Origin: Eisenbergiella porci
GTDB lineage: Bacteria; Bacillota; Clostridia; Lachnospirales; Lachnospiraceae
NCBI RefSeq assembly: GCF_009696275.1
Contig: NZ_VUMI01000002.1
Location: 124,001-188,000, forward strand
Length of the DNA stretch: 64,000 bases
Direction of reading: 5' to 3'
Part shown: one piece after another, positions 24,913-33,835 of the stretch
Position numbering within the stretch: position 1 is the first letter of the stretch
How the letters are laid out: each line of letters opens with the position of its first letter
Made by a program: the position numbers and the translations under genes
Notes under the pieces: model-generated
Database searches by the model: none
Told to the model about the DNA's origin: nothing
What the model saw: the letters and a program-made list of their open reading frames with translations, nothing else

Positions 24913-25345
24913 GGGATAAAGGCATCCGCCGCAGTTTTGCCAGTGTATAGGCCGCTGTGCGTCCGGAGCCTGCCGTCGTCTTCCGTACCGGTGTGTGCGG
25001 CCCGGGCAGCGGAGGGATGCAGGGGGATTTTATGCTCCAGTCTCAAAAACGGGGTGTTTCTAACTGTTCCGTAATGTCAGGATTCAGCCAACGTGGCCGG
25101 AACTCCTCAACATCGGTTGGCGTCGCAGGCGACTTAACCGGTGCTTCGTCAGACAGGCCACTAGGGGCGGCTGAGTCCTGGCATTCCGGAGCAGTAAGAA
25201 ACATCTCCGTTTTTTCCAATGGGGTATAAAATCCCTCTGCATCCCTCCGCTGCCCGGGCCGCACACACCGGTACGGAAGACGGCGGCAGGCTCCGGGCGT
25301 ACAGCGGCCGGTACACGGCAAAACTGCGGCGGATGCCTTTATCCC
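24913..25345. repeat. Giant palindrome A (433 bp hairpin element)
   Basis: The left arm (from GGGATAAAGGCATCCGCC at 24913) and the right arm (ending GGCGGATGCCTTTATCCC at 25345) are inverted copies at roughly 90% identity by eye over about 150 bp. The pairing continues inward (AATGTCAGGATTCAGCC with GGCTGAGTCCTGGCATT) to an apex with the blocks GGAACTCCTCA (25099-25109) and CTTCGTCAGACAGGCC (25144-25159). Open frames on both strands are mirror artefacts of the arms. It fills the space between the MATE and Ca/Na antiporter genes. Confidence 0.9.
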
Positions 25346-25633
25346 TGGAAGGGCAGGTGGGGGAGGGGAGGCAGGTGGAAAGGGGAGAACGGGAAATTGA
25401 TGGTATAGTGGGAATCAATTGAAGAAATAGAATTGGAGGGATAGATTCTGGGGTGTAAATTGCTTGACGAGTGTTGGGGGGGAAGGTATACTGGTAGCTG
25501 TTCGTCGGGGTGGGATTTATTTTGTGTGGAATGGTGTTTTTTCGAGGGGGATTGTGTTGGGGCGGCGGGGAATGTTGGTTTTTGTGATGGCTGGATATGA
25601 GCAGCGGAGTATGTTTTTTTGGAGGAAATGGAA
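25346..25633. other. C-poor, G/T-rich intergenic patch
   Basis: No supported gene. The plus strand from about 25420 to 25620 contains very few cytosines (about 13 in 195 bases counted by eye) and many G-runs. The skew continues with decreasing strength into the antiporter gene. Confidence 0.7.
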
Positions 25634-26584
25634 ATGGTTTCGGTGATTTTGTTGTTTGTGTTGGGGCTTGTTTTGATCTGCTTCGGCGGGGACAAGCTGG
25701 TGGATGCTTCGGTGGCTTTGGCCAGGAAGATTGGGATCCCGCAGATTGTTGTCGGGGCTACGATTGTGAGTATTGGGACGACTCTGCCGGAGATTCTGGT
25801 GTCTACGACGGCGGCTTTTGACGGGTCGGCGGCGATTAGCGCGGGGAATGCGTTTGGGTCGATTATCTGTAATACGGCGTTGATCGCGGGGCTTACGCAG
25901 CTGCTGCGTCCGGTGAAGAAGGTTGAGTTTGGTTCGCTGGCGTGGCGGAGTCTGTTTTTCTTTGCTACGATTCTGGCGCTGACGGCTTATGGGTGGTTTA
26001 CGGGGCATTTTGACAGAATGGCCGGGATTGTGCTTCTTGTGCTGTTTGGTGTTTATGCCTGGCTGAACATGGTGCGTTCCAAATCCGAGGAGGAGGAAAC
26101 GGCGGAGACGGAGGAGAGCCTGGAGGAGCTGAAGAAGATTTCCCTTCCCAGGAATCTGATGCTTCTGGCTTTCTGTGCGGTGCTGTTGTTCTGGGGAGCT
26201 AATCTTCTGGTGGATAACGGGATTATTATTGCAGGATATCTGGGAGTACCGGAACGTGTGATTGCGGTAACGGCCATTGCGTTGGGGACTTCCCTCCCGG
26301 AGCTGGTGACTTCCATTATGTCGGTGGTTAAAGGCTGTGAAAATGTGGGGCTGGGTAATATTATCGGAGCCAATATTCTGAATCTGCTTCTGGTAATCGG
26401 TATTCCGGCCACGGTTACGGGGATTGAGCTGGAGGCGCAGACTGTGCGTGTTGACGCGCCGTTAGGCGCTCTTGTGATGGCGGTCCTCATCGTCCCTATT
26501 TTGTTCAGGAAAAAAGCTTCCCGTATACAGGGGGCCGCTCTGCTGGCTGTTTACGGGCTGTATTGCGCATTCAACTTTTTCTGA
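25634..26584 (+). CDS. Calcium/sodium antiporter (CaCA family, YrbG-like)
   Basis: 316 residues forming two inverted homologous halves of five helices. The paired alpha-repeats carry the cation site: VGATIVSIGTTLPEILVS in the first half and AVTAIALGTSLPELVTSI in the second, each with the essential Glu, followed by GNAFGSIICN and GNIIGANILN. A charged cytoplasmic loop (SEEEETAETEESLEEL) separates the halves. The start at 25634 is chosen since GGAGG lies 8 bp before it. Codon choice in the first third is unusually G- and T-rich compared with the rest of the window. It probably extrudes calcium in exchange for sodium or protons. Confidence 0.93.
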   Translation: MVSVILLFVLGLVLICFGGDKLVDASVALARKIGIPQIVVGATIVSIGTTLPEILVSTTAAFDGSAAISAGNAFGSIICNTALIAGLTQLLRPVKKVEFGSLAWRSLFFFATILALTAYGWFTGHFDRMAGIVLLVLFGVYAWLNMVRSKSEEEETAETEESLEELKKISLPRNLMLLAFCAVLLFWGANLLVDNGIIIAGYLGVPERVIAVTAIALGTSLPELVTSIMSVVKGCENVGLGNIIGANILNLLLVIGIPATVTGIELEAQTVRVDAPLGALVMAVLIVPILFRKKASRIQGAALLAVYGLYCAFNFF

Positions 26585-26593
26585 GAGTAGCAC

Positions 26594-26622
26594 TTGTAAT
26601 AGGGAAATGAATCTGCTATAAT
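26594..26622 (+). promoter_or_regulatory. Promoter of pfp
   Basis: TTGTAA (26594-26599), 17 bp spacer, TATAAT (26617-26622), about 58 bp before the start codon. Confidence 0.75.
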
Positions 26623-26679
26623 TTTAACGAACTATGGAAAAAGGCTATAAAATCAAGAATTTTAAAAGGAGATGTCAAA

Positions 26680-27909
26680 ATGAGAGGAAACATTGTAGTT
26701 GGACAGTCCGGCGGACCGACAGCCGTAATCAACTCTTCCGTTGCAGGCGTATATGCCGCAGCTAAAAAGCTTGGAGTAAAGAAAATCTATGGTATGGTTC
26801 ATGGTATTCAGGGATTTTTACAGGACAACCTGATTGACCTTGGCGAATATCTGGATGACGAGACGGGTATTGAATTACTGAAGAGAACTCCTTCTGCATT
26901 TTTAGGCTCCTGCCGTTTCAAAATGCCTAAGATTGAAGGACATGAAGAAGTATACGAGAAGGTATTTGAGATCATGGAGAAGCATGATATTGAGTGTCTG
27001 TTCTATGCAGGCGGAAATGACTCCATGGATACCGTAAAGATGCTGTCCGATTATGCGGCTGCTCATAACAAGCCTCAGCGTTTCATGGGCGTTCCCAAGA
27101 CAATCGACAATGACCTGCCGGTAACCGACCACTGCCCCGGATACGGTTCCGCAGCAAAATATATTGCAACCAGCATGAAGGAAATCATCCGCGACAACGA
27201 GTCCTTCGGTGTGGAGAAGCCCACCGTCTGCATCGTTGAGATCATGGGACGCCATGCAGGATGGCTGACCGCGGCAGCAGCATTAAGCCGCGGTGATGAC
27301 TGCTCCGGACCGGATGCAATCTACCTTCCTGAGGTAACCTTTGATATGGACAAGTTCATGGAAAAGGTAAAATATCTGTCCGAAACCAAGTCTTCCGTTG
27401 TTATTGCCGTATCTGAAGGCATCGCTCTGGCTGACGGACGTTTTGTATGCGAGCTGGGCAATGCTTCCGATTTCGTGGATGCTTTCGGACACAAGCAGCT
27501 TTCCGGCTGTGCGGCTACTCTGGCTAACAAGGTAGCGGCTGAGACAGGGCTGAAGACCCGTGCGGTAGAATTCTCCACACTGCAGCGTGCAGCTACCCAT
27601 CTTGCTTCCCTGACAGATATCAACGAAGCATTCCAGGTAGGACATGACGCTGTTATGGCAGCTGAAGAAGGCAAGACCGGCATGATGATCACTCTGGACA
27701 GAAACGGAGACGATCCTTATCAGTGCGGTACCAGCGCTTACGATATCCATGCAATCGCCAACGTGGAAAGACCTGTTCCGGCTGAATGGATTACAGAAGA
27801 CGGCTGTGACGTAAATGATGGCTATGTAAAATATGCAAGACCGCTCATCATGGGCGAACTGCAGCCGCTGTATGTAAACGGCGTGCCGCGTCATCTTGTA
27901 AGAAAATAA
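26680..27909 (+). CDS. pfp: Pyrophosphate-type 6-phosphofructokinase
   Basis: 409 residues of the PFK family. Two positions separate PPi- from ATP-users: the motif reads GGNDS (Asp where ATP enzymes have the second Gly of GGDGS), and PKTIDND has Lys where ATP enzymes have Gly. Both point to pyrophosphate as phosphoryl donor. Other landmarks are GQSGGPTAVINSS at the nucleotide end and EIMGRHAGWL at the sugar-phosphate site. It interconverts fructose 6-phosphate and fructose 1,6-bisphosphate reversibly, saving ATP in glycolysis. It has its own promoter, an AAGGAG site and a strong terminator. Codon use looks like that of a highly expressed gene. Confidence 0.95.
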   Translation: MRGNIVVGQSGGPTAVINSSVAGVYAAAKKLGVKKIYGMVHGIQGFLQDNLIDLGEYLDDETGIELLKRTPSAFLGSCRFKMPKIEGHEEVYEKVFEIMEKHDIECLFYAGGNDSMDTVKMLSDYAAAHNKPQRFMGVPKTIDNDLPVTDHCPGYGSAAKYIATSMKEIIRDNESFGVEKPTVCIVEIMGRHAGWLTAAAALSRGDDCSGPDAIYLPEVTFDMDKFMEKVKYLSETKSSVVIAVSEGIALADGRFVCELGNASDFVDAFGHKQLSGCAATLANKVAAETGLKTRAVEFSTLQRAATHLASLTDINEAFQVGHDAVMAAEEGKTGMMITLDRNGDDPYQCGTSAYDIHAIANVERPVPAEWITEDGCDVNDGYVKYARPLIMGELQPLYVNGVPRHLVRK

Positions 27910-27937
27910 AGAACAGCCGGCCCGCGTAAAGCGGCCG

Positions 27938-27982
27938 TCTGATAAAGGGACAGTTCCGCCGGGGCTGTCCCTTTTTATCAGA
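27938..27982 (+). terminator. Terminator of pfp
   Basis: TCTGATAAAGGGACAG pairs with CTGTCCCTTTTTATCAGA, with the T-run inside the 3' arm. Confidence 0.9.
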
Positions 27983-28189
27983 TAAGGAAGGAAAAAATAC
28001 GGTTTAATAGTATTTTTAGATCAAGGACACAGTTTGGACACAATTTAGGTCTAAAGTAGTAGATAGTGAGTAAGACACCAGCTATGCTGACCTGATATTA
28101 GCCAGAATGGCGGGCGCTTTACAAATACGGCGGAAGCCCGGCGGACAGAAGAACCCCGGACTCCGGAGAAAAATCAGGAGGCAGCAGAA

Positions 28190-28528
28190 ATGAACGATCA
28201 AAAAGAAATTGAAAAAATCAAAAAGCTTACGGAAAAGAAGAAAACAGCGCCTATTATTAAAATGATGGGGAAAGCAGACAGTGATGTGCTGGTAGTTGCA
28301 CTTGATGCACTGGGGAAAATCGGGGATGAAGATTCCTTTAATATGATAACCCATTATCTTGAGCATGAGGATGCCAAAGTAAGGGTTGCAGCCTGCAAGG
28401 CAGCGTTAGTTATTGATACGGAATATATGAAAACGAGAGTAAGACATCAGCTGATGGTGGAAACCGATCCGGAAGCTAAGAAGCAGATGCAGGAAGCTAT
28501 GAATTCTTCAAAGGAAACAAGAGTATAA
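28190..28528 (+). CDS. HEAT-repeat protein (112 aa)
   Basis: The small, charged, all-helical protein contains two HEAT-like helix pairs: DSDVLVVALDALGKIGDEDS and EHEDAKVRVAACKAALVID. In such repeats the Asp/Val and Arg positions recur every 30 or so residues, as seen here. HEAT domains mediate protein-protein contacts and have no catalysis of their own. It is monocistronic: a ribosome binding site (CAGGAGG) lies about 9 bp upstream and a terminator about 35 bp downstream. No neighbour suggests a partner. Fold assignment is reasonable; the role is unknown. Confidence 0.75.
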   Translation: MNDQKEIEKIKKLTEKKKTAPIIKMMGKADSDVLVVALDALGKIGDEDSFNMITHYLEHEDAKVRVAACKAALVIDTEYMKTRVRHQLMVETDPEAKKQMQEAMNSSKETRV

Positions 28529-28562
28529 GCTTCTTTTTAATACATACTTTTCAGATAAAGCA

Positions 28563-28607
28563 GACAGCCGCGGGAGAGTCAGAGTCCCGGCAGGCTGTCT
28601 TTTTTTA
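28563..28607 (+). terminator. Terminator of the HEAT gene
   Basis: GACAGCC.GCGGGA pairs with TCCCGGCAGGCTGTC, followed by T7. Confidence 0.9.
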
Positions 28608-28663
28608 TGCAAATCAGGCAGCTGTAAGCTGTATCTTCTGAACCACTTTTTTTATCGCGATTA

Positions 28664-28692
28664 TTGACAATTGCAGGGGGATGGAGTATTAT
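28664..28692 (+). promoter_or_regulatory. Promoter of the LacI-type gene
   Basis: Perfect TTGACA (28664-28669), 17-bp spacer, TATTAT (28687-28692). Confidence 0.85.
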
Positions 28693-28701
28693 TTGTCTGT
28701 A

Positions 28702-28714
28702 GAAAACGTTTTCC
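28702..28714. promoter_or_regulatory. LacI-family operator
   Basis: GAAAACGTTTTCC is a near-perfect palindrome with the central CG typical of LacI/GalR operators. It lies just downstream of the -10 box, where bound repressor would block transcription, so autoregulation by the gene at 28745 is likely. Confidence 0.75.
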
Positions 28715-28744
28715 GTACGAGGGGAACGCAGAAGGAGGAATGAT

Positions 28745-29734
28745 ATGGCTTCCATCAGGGATGTGGCGCGTAAGGCAGGAGTGGCTATTTCCACTGTTTC
28801 CAAGGTGCTTAACCACTATCCCAATGTGAGTGAAGAGACCAGGATCAAAGTCAATGAGGCGATACGGGAGTTGAAATTTACGCCCAATACCATTGCCTCC
28901 GCGCTGTCTTCCAAACAGGCCGGACGAGTGGCGCTGCTTGTCAATCTGAACACGCAGACCCAGGCAATCGATGAAATTGATATGCAGTACCTTTCCGGAG
29001 CCATTAACAAGGCCCAGGAAAAAGGGCTGGATGTCATCACCGTATTTTTTTCCATGATAAAGGACCGGAGTGTGGCGGAGATCGAGAATTATCTCAGAGC
29101 GCAGGCCATTGAAGGAATTATTATCTACGGAATGAGCAGAGAGGATAGGGTTCTGCATAAACTGATAGAAGGGCAGCAGTTCAAGATTGTGGCAGTGGAT
29201 GCGCCCTTTGTTAATCAGAGCACATCGTCGGTTGCGATTGATCATGAAAAGGCCCAGTACGATGTGGCGAGAAAAACGCTGCATGAGAACCAGGGAAACC
29301 GGATTCTCTATATCGCAGGAAAGAAAAACGGATTCGTCACAACGCAGCGGCTGGAGGGCATAAAGCGGCTGGCTGCGCAGGAAGGGCTTTCCCTGTTTGT
29401 CAGGCAGGGCGATTTCAGTGAGAAAAAGGCAAGGCAGTTGACCTTTCAGTACGCCAGGAACCGGGATATCATCGTGTGCGCCTCGGATCTGATGGCGATC
29501 GGAGCCATGCGGGCGCTGCAGGAAATGGATATTTTCAGGCCGGTGTGCGGCTTTGACGGCATCACTCTTATGGGATATGCAGGAAAGCAGATGAATACGG
29601 TAAAGCAGGATTTTTACCGGGTATCCTCTGAAGCAATGGAGGAAATGGGCAGGCTTCTGGAGGGCGGAGAAGGCAGGGCTGTTGTGCTTGACTTTTCAAT
29701 AGTAAGAATGCAGTATTTGGATATTATATGTTGA
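28745..29734 (+). CDS. LacI/GalR-family repressor of the glycogen genes
   Basis: The N-terminus is a classic LacI headpiece ([21 protein letters not shown], written in parts: helix-turn-helix 3-22, hinge helix around [10 protein letters not shown]). A periplasmic-binding-like effector domain of about 270 residues follows. It has [12 protein letters not shown] in the first lobe, [16 protein letters not shown] and, near the end, [10 protein letters not shown], a sugar-contact region. A matching palindromic operator overlaps its own promoter. The stop codon region overlaps an alternative upstream frame of the phosphorylase gene, so the regulator and glgP-malQ are probably cotranscribed and controlled by a maltodextrin-like signal (inference). 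Confidence 0.92.
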   Translation: MASIRDVARKAGVAISTVSKVLNHYPNVSEETRIKVNEAIRELKFTPNTIASALSSKQAGRVALLVNLNTQTQAIDEIDMQYLSGAINKAQEKGLDVITVFFSMIKDRSVAEIENYLRAQAIEGIIIYGMSREDRVLHKLIEGQQFKIVAVDAPFVNQSTSSVAIDHEKAQYDVARKTLHENQGNRILYIAGKKNGFVTTQRLEGIKRLAAQEGLSLFVRQGDFSEKKARQLTFQYARNRDIIVCASDLMAIGAMRALQEMDIFRPVCGFDGITLMGYAGKQMNTVKQDFYRVSSEAMEEMGRLLEGGEGRAVVLDFSIVRMQYLDIIC

Positions 29735-29793
29735 TAACATGGGTTCCAATCATAACCCGGGCAAAGAACCGGACAGGACAGGAGGAAAAACAA

Positions 29794-32103
29794 GTGGCAT
29801 TAATGGAAACGATTCAGAGAGAGATTCTGGAAGAACGGCTGGAGCAGGAAATGAGCGATCTGGCAAAGGAAATGTATGGAAAGACGATTGAAGAGACAAC
29901 GGATAAGGAGCTGTATTATGTGCTTCTGAACCTGACAAAGGGGATGATGCATGCAACGATTCCCACGGACGGAAAGAAGAAGGTTTATTACATCTCCGCG
30001 GAATTCCTGATTGGGAAGCTGCTCTCCAACAACCTGATCAACCTGGGAGTTTATGAGAAGGTGGAGAATATTCTGAAGGAAAAGGGCAGGGAGCTGTCCA
30101 GGATTGAAGAAGCTGAGCCGGAACCCTCCCTGGGAAACGGCGGCCTTGGAAGGCTGGCGGCCTGCTTCTTAGATTCCATAGCAACGCTGGGACTTCCCGG
30201 AGAAGGAATTGGGCTGAACTATCATTTCGGCCTGTTTAAGCAGGTTTTCAGGGATAAGCTGCAGACAGCGGAAAAGGATGAATGGCTGGAAAAACAGTCC
30301 TGGCTGACCAAAACGGACACCAGCTTTGACGTTTATTTCGGAAAACAGAAGGTGACCTCCAGACTTTACGATATCGATGTGATCGGCTATGACAGCGGTG
30401 TAAACAAGCTTCGTCTGTTTGATTTGGAAACCGTAGACGAGGATCTGGTAAAGAAGGGCATCCAGTTTGACAAGGAGGATGTGGAGAAAAACCTGACACT
30501 GTTTTTATATCCGGATGATTCCGACGAGGCCGGTAACCTGCTTCGTATTTATCAGCAGTATTTCATGGTAAGCAATGCTGCCCAGCTGATTTTAAAGGAA
30601 ATGAGGGAGAAGCATTATGACCTGCGCAAGCTGAACGAGCATGCGGTTATCCAGATCAACGACACCCATCCTTCCATGATCATTCCGGAGCTGATCCGTA
30701 TCCTGGTGGAGGATAAGGCGTTCACCATGGATGAAGCCATCGATGTGGTAAGCAAAACCTGCGCTTACACCAATCATACCATTCTTGCGGAAGCGCTGGA
30801 AAAATGGCCCTATGCTTACCTGCAGAAGGTGGTTCCCCAGCTCATCCCCATCATTGACGAGCTGGATAAGCGGGTGAAGGCTAAATATAAGGATCCCAAG
30901 GTACAGATCATTGATAAGGATAAGAGAGTCCATATGGCTCATATGGATATCCACTACGGCTTCTCCGTGAACGGCGTTGCGGCGATTCATACGCAGATCC
31001 TGGAAGATACCGAGCTGCATCATTTTTATGAGATTTATCCTGAGAAGTTCAACAACAAGACAAACGGCATCACCTTCCGCAGATGGCTGCTTTCCTGCAA
31101 CAGGGAACTGGCTTCCCTTATAGAGGAAACAATCGGCAGCGGCTTCAAGAGGGATGCGGATGAGCTGGAGAAGCTTCTGGAATATGGCAGCGATGCGGAT
31201 TTCCTGAACCGCATGGAAGCCATTAAAAAGGAGAAAAAGCAGGCGCTGGCTGCTTTTATTAAAGAAAAGGAAGGCGTGGACATCGATCCTGGTTCCGTCT
31301 TTGACATTCAGGCCAAGAGGCTTCATGAATACAAACGCCAGCAGATGAATGCGCTTTATATTATCCATAAATATCTGGAAATTAAAAAAGGCAAAAAGCC
31401 TTCCACACCGGTAACTTATATTTTCGGAGCCAAAGCGGCGCCTGCTTACATCATTGCCCAGGATATCATTCATCTTCTCCTGGTGCTTCAGGATATTGTA
31501 AACAACGATCCGGAGGCCAGCAAATATATGAAGATCGTAATGGTGGAAAATTACAATGTAAGCTATGCGGAGAAGCTGATTCCCGCCTGCGACATTTCCG
31601 AACAGATTTCCCTGGCATCCAAGGAAGCTTCAGGAACCGGCAACATGAAATTTATGTTAAACGGAGCCGTGACACTGGGAACTGCGGACGGAGCCAATGT
31701 GGAAATCCATGATCTGGTGGGTGATGATAATATCTATATTTTTGGCAGGGATTCCGAAACCGTGATCGACCATTACGAAAAAGCGGATTATGTGTCAAAG
31801 GATTATTATGAGAAGAGCCCCGTTATCAAAGAGGCGGTGGATTTCATCATCGGAAAGCAGGCGATGAAGTCCGGCCATAAGGAGAATCTGGAGCGTCTTT
31901 ACAAGGAGCTCCTGAATAAAGACTGGTTCATGACGCTTCTTGACCTGGAGGACTATATCGCAGTGAAGGATAAGATGCTGGAAGACTACAGGGACAGAGA
32001 AAAGTGGAAAAAGATGATGCTGGTGAACATCGCAAAAGCAGGCTTTTTCTCTTCGGACAGAACTATCAGGGAATACAACAGGGATATCTGGAAGCTTAAC
32101 TGA
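29794..32103 (+). CDS. glgP: Glycogen/maltodextrin phosphorylase
   Basis: The enzyme releases glucose 1-phosphate from alpha-1,4-glucans using phosphate and PLP. The product of 769 residues has a GT35 core: [18 protein letters not shown] near the N-terminus, the active-site block [22 protein letters not shown] and the PLP-lysine segment [14 protein letters not shown] followed by [15 protein letters not shown] 29794 is preferred as start because GGAGG lies 8 bp upstream; ATG 29803 is 17 bp from it, and the open frame back to 29728 has no site. malQ follows 58 bp downstream, and a LacI regulator precedes it. Confidence 0.96.
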   Translation: MALMETIQREILEERLEQEMSDLAKEMYGKTIEETTDKELYYVLLNLTKGMMHATIPTDGKKKVYYISAEFLIGKLLSNNLINLGVYEKVENILKEKGRELSRIEEAEPEPSLGNGGLGRLAACFLDSIATLGLPGEGIGLNYHFGLFKQVFRDKLQTAEKDEWLEKQSWLTKTDTSFDVYFGKQKVTSRLYDIDVIGYDSGVNKLRLFDLETVDEDLVKKGIQFDKEDVEKNLTLFLYPDDSDEAGNLLRIYQQYFMVSNAAQLILKEMREKHYDLRKLNEHAVIQINDTHPSMIIPELIRILVEDKAFTMDEAIDVVSKTCAYTNHTILAEALEKWPYAYLQKVVPQLIPIIDELDKRVKAKYKDPKVQIIDKDKRVHMAHMDIHYGFSVNGVAAIHTQILEDTELHHFYEIYPEKFNNKTNGITFRRWLLSCNRELASLIEETIGSGFKRDADELEKLLEYGSDADFLNRMEAIKKEKKQALAAFIKEKEGVDIDPGSVFDIQAKRLHEYKRQQMNALYIIHKYLEIKKGKKPSTPVTYIFGAKAAPAYIIAQDIIHLLLVLQDIVNNDPEASKYMKIVMVENYNVSYAEKLIPACDISEQISLASKEASGTGNMKFMLNGAVTLGTADGANVEIHDLVGDDNIYIFGRDSETVIDHYEKADYVSKDYYEKSPVIKEAVDFIIGKQAMKSGHKENLERLYKELLNKDWFMTLLDLEDYIAVKDKMLEDYRDREKWKKMMLVNIAKAGFFSSDRTIREYNRDIWKLN

Positions 32104-32161
32104 GAAGGGGTAGTTTGATGCGGTATCGCAGGCGGGCCGGCGATATGCAGGAGGTAGAGAT

Positions 32162-33634
32162 ATGAGAAGAAGTGGTATTTTAATGCCTGTTTCCAGCCTT
32201 CCTTCGGAATACGGAATCGGTGCATTTTCAAAAGAGGCTTATGAGTTTGTTGATTTTCTGGAACAGGCGGGGCAGAAGCTGTGGCAGATACTCCCGCTGG
32301 GACCGACTGGCTACGGGGACTCCCCGTACCAGTCTTTTTCCACCTTTGCCGGCAATCCCTATTTCATTGATTTGGAAAGCCTGGTGAAAGAAGGCTGGAT
32401 TACCTGTTCGGAATGTGATAGAATGGATTTTGGAGAGGATGAATGTTATATCGATTATGAAAAGATGTATCATTCCCGCTTCAAACTGCTGAAGAAAGCC
32501 TTTGACAGAAGCGGAATCGAAGAGAATGCGGACTATCAGGCATTCGTAAAGGAAAATGAATTCTGGCTGGAGGACTACGCGCTTTACATGGCCATCAAGG
32601 ATTCCCTGGGCGGCGCAAGCTTCCTTACCTGGGACGAGGATATCAAGCTTCGCAGGAAGGAAGCCATGGAGGAATACCGCGGCAGGCTTTCCGAAGTAAT
32701 TGCATTTTACAAGTTCCAGCAGTTCCTTTTTGCAAAGCAGTGGTTTGCACTGAAGGACTATGCCAACAAAAAAGGAATAAAAATCGTGGGGGATATCCCC
32801 ATTTATGTGGCCCTTGACGGAGCGGATACCTGGGCAAATCCGGAGCTGTTCCAGTTAGATGAGGACTGCACACCCCTGGCGGTGGCAGGCTGCCCGCCGG
32901 ATGCTTTTTCGGCGACCGGACAGCTTTGGGGCAATCCCTTATACCGCTGGGAATACCATAAAGAAACGGGCTATGAGTGGTGGATGAAGCGCATTGCCTA
33001 CTGCTATAAGCTGTATGATATTCTGCGCATTGACCATTTCCGCGGCTTTGAATCTTATTATTCAATTCCCTATGGAGATCTCACCGCAGAGTTCGGCCAT
33101 TGGGAAAAGGGACCCGATTATGACTTCTTTAAGACCTTGAAGGAGAAGCTGGGCAAAAAAGAGGTGATTGCGGAGGATCTGGGCTATCTGACCCCTGCGG
33201 TCCTGAAAATGGTAAAAAAGACAGGCTACCCGGGCATGAAGGTGCTGCAGTTTGCCTTTGACCCGAGAGAAGAAAGTGATTACCTTCCCCATAATTATAC
33301 CAGGAACAGCGTGGTATATACGGGGACTCACGATAACCAGACCACAACGGCCTGGGTGGAGGAAATCGGAAGGGCCGACAGGGCCTTTGCCAAGCAGTAC
33401 CTTCATGTGAAAAGAAGTAAGGATGTGCCGGAAGCCATGGTGAGAGCGGCGCTTTCCAGTGTTTCCGATACAGCCGTTATCCCGGTTCAGGACTGGCTGG
33501 GACTGGGAGCTGAGGCCAGAATCAACACTCCCTCCACCCTTGGGGAAAACTGGAAGTGGCGTCTGAAAAAAGGCCAGTGCAGTGCCCAGCTTGCGGAACA
33601 AATCCACACGCTGACCAGACTGTACGGAAGATAA
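32162..33634 (+). CDS. malQ: 4-alpha-glucanotransferase (amylomaltase)
   Basis: 490 residues of GH77. The disproportionating enzyme transfers maltosyl units between maltodextrins and supplies longer chains to the phosphorylase just upstream. Visible landmarks are GILMPVSSLPSEYGIGAF at the N-terminus, GDIPIYVALDGADTW, ILRIDHFRGFESYY (nucleophile Asp), VIAEDLGYLTP (acid/base Glu region) and GTHDNQTTTAW (third catalytic Asp). The size is standard. AGGAGG lies about 8 bp before ATG 32162. It is the last gene of the lacI-glgP-malQ group, ended by the hairpins at 33663-33744. Confidence 0.96.
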   Translation: MRRSGILMPVSSLPSEYGIGAFSKEAYEFVDFLEQAGQKLWQILPLGPTGYGDSPYQSFSTFAGNPYFIDLESLVKEGWITCSECDRMDFGEDECYIDYEKMYHSRFKLLKKAFDRSGIEENADYQAFVKENEFWLEDYALYMAIKDSLGGASFLTWDEDIKLRRKEAMEEYRGRLSEVIAFYKFQQFLFAKQWFALKDYANKKGIKIVGDIPIYVALDGADTWANPELFQLDEDCTPLAVAGCPPDAFSATGQLWGNPLYRWEYHKETGYEWWMKRIAYCYKLYDILRIDHFRGFESYYSIPYGDLTAEFGHWEKGPDYDFFKTLKEKLGKKEVIAEDLGYLTPAVLKMVKKTGYPGMKVLQFAFDPREESDYLPHNYTRNSVVYTGTHDNQTTTAWVEEIGRADRAFAKQYLHVKRSKDVPEAMVRAALSSVSDTAVIPVQDWLGLGAEARINTPSTLGENWKWRLKKGQCSAQLAEQIHTLTRLYGR

Positions 33635-33662
33635 ACAGCTGCCGGTAAACTAAAAAAGCAGG

Positions 33663-33744
33663 AATACTGCCCTTCCCGGCCCTCGGGCTGCTTACGGCAG
33701 TATTATAATACAAGACAGGAAAAAACCGCCGCCGGCGGTTTTTT
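33663..33744 (+). terminator. Double terminator after malQ
   Basis: A first stem AATACTGC/GCAGTATT (33663-33704) is followed by AAAAACCGCC/GGCGGTTTTTT (33720-33744), the latter with U-tract on both strands. Confidence 0.88.
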
Positions 33745-33835
33745 CTGCTTAAAGAGGAGGGCAGAGACAGAATAAGAATACAGCAATAGTACCGAACATT
33801 CATATTAGATTACAAAATAAGAGGGAGGTATGGGG

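Noticed and set aside
24880-25422. Several open reading frames of 60-92 codons on both strands inside palindrome A
   Set aside because: They are mirror copies created by the inverted arms, lack ribosome binding sites and have proline/serine/arginine-rich translations with no family match.
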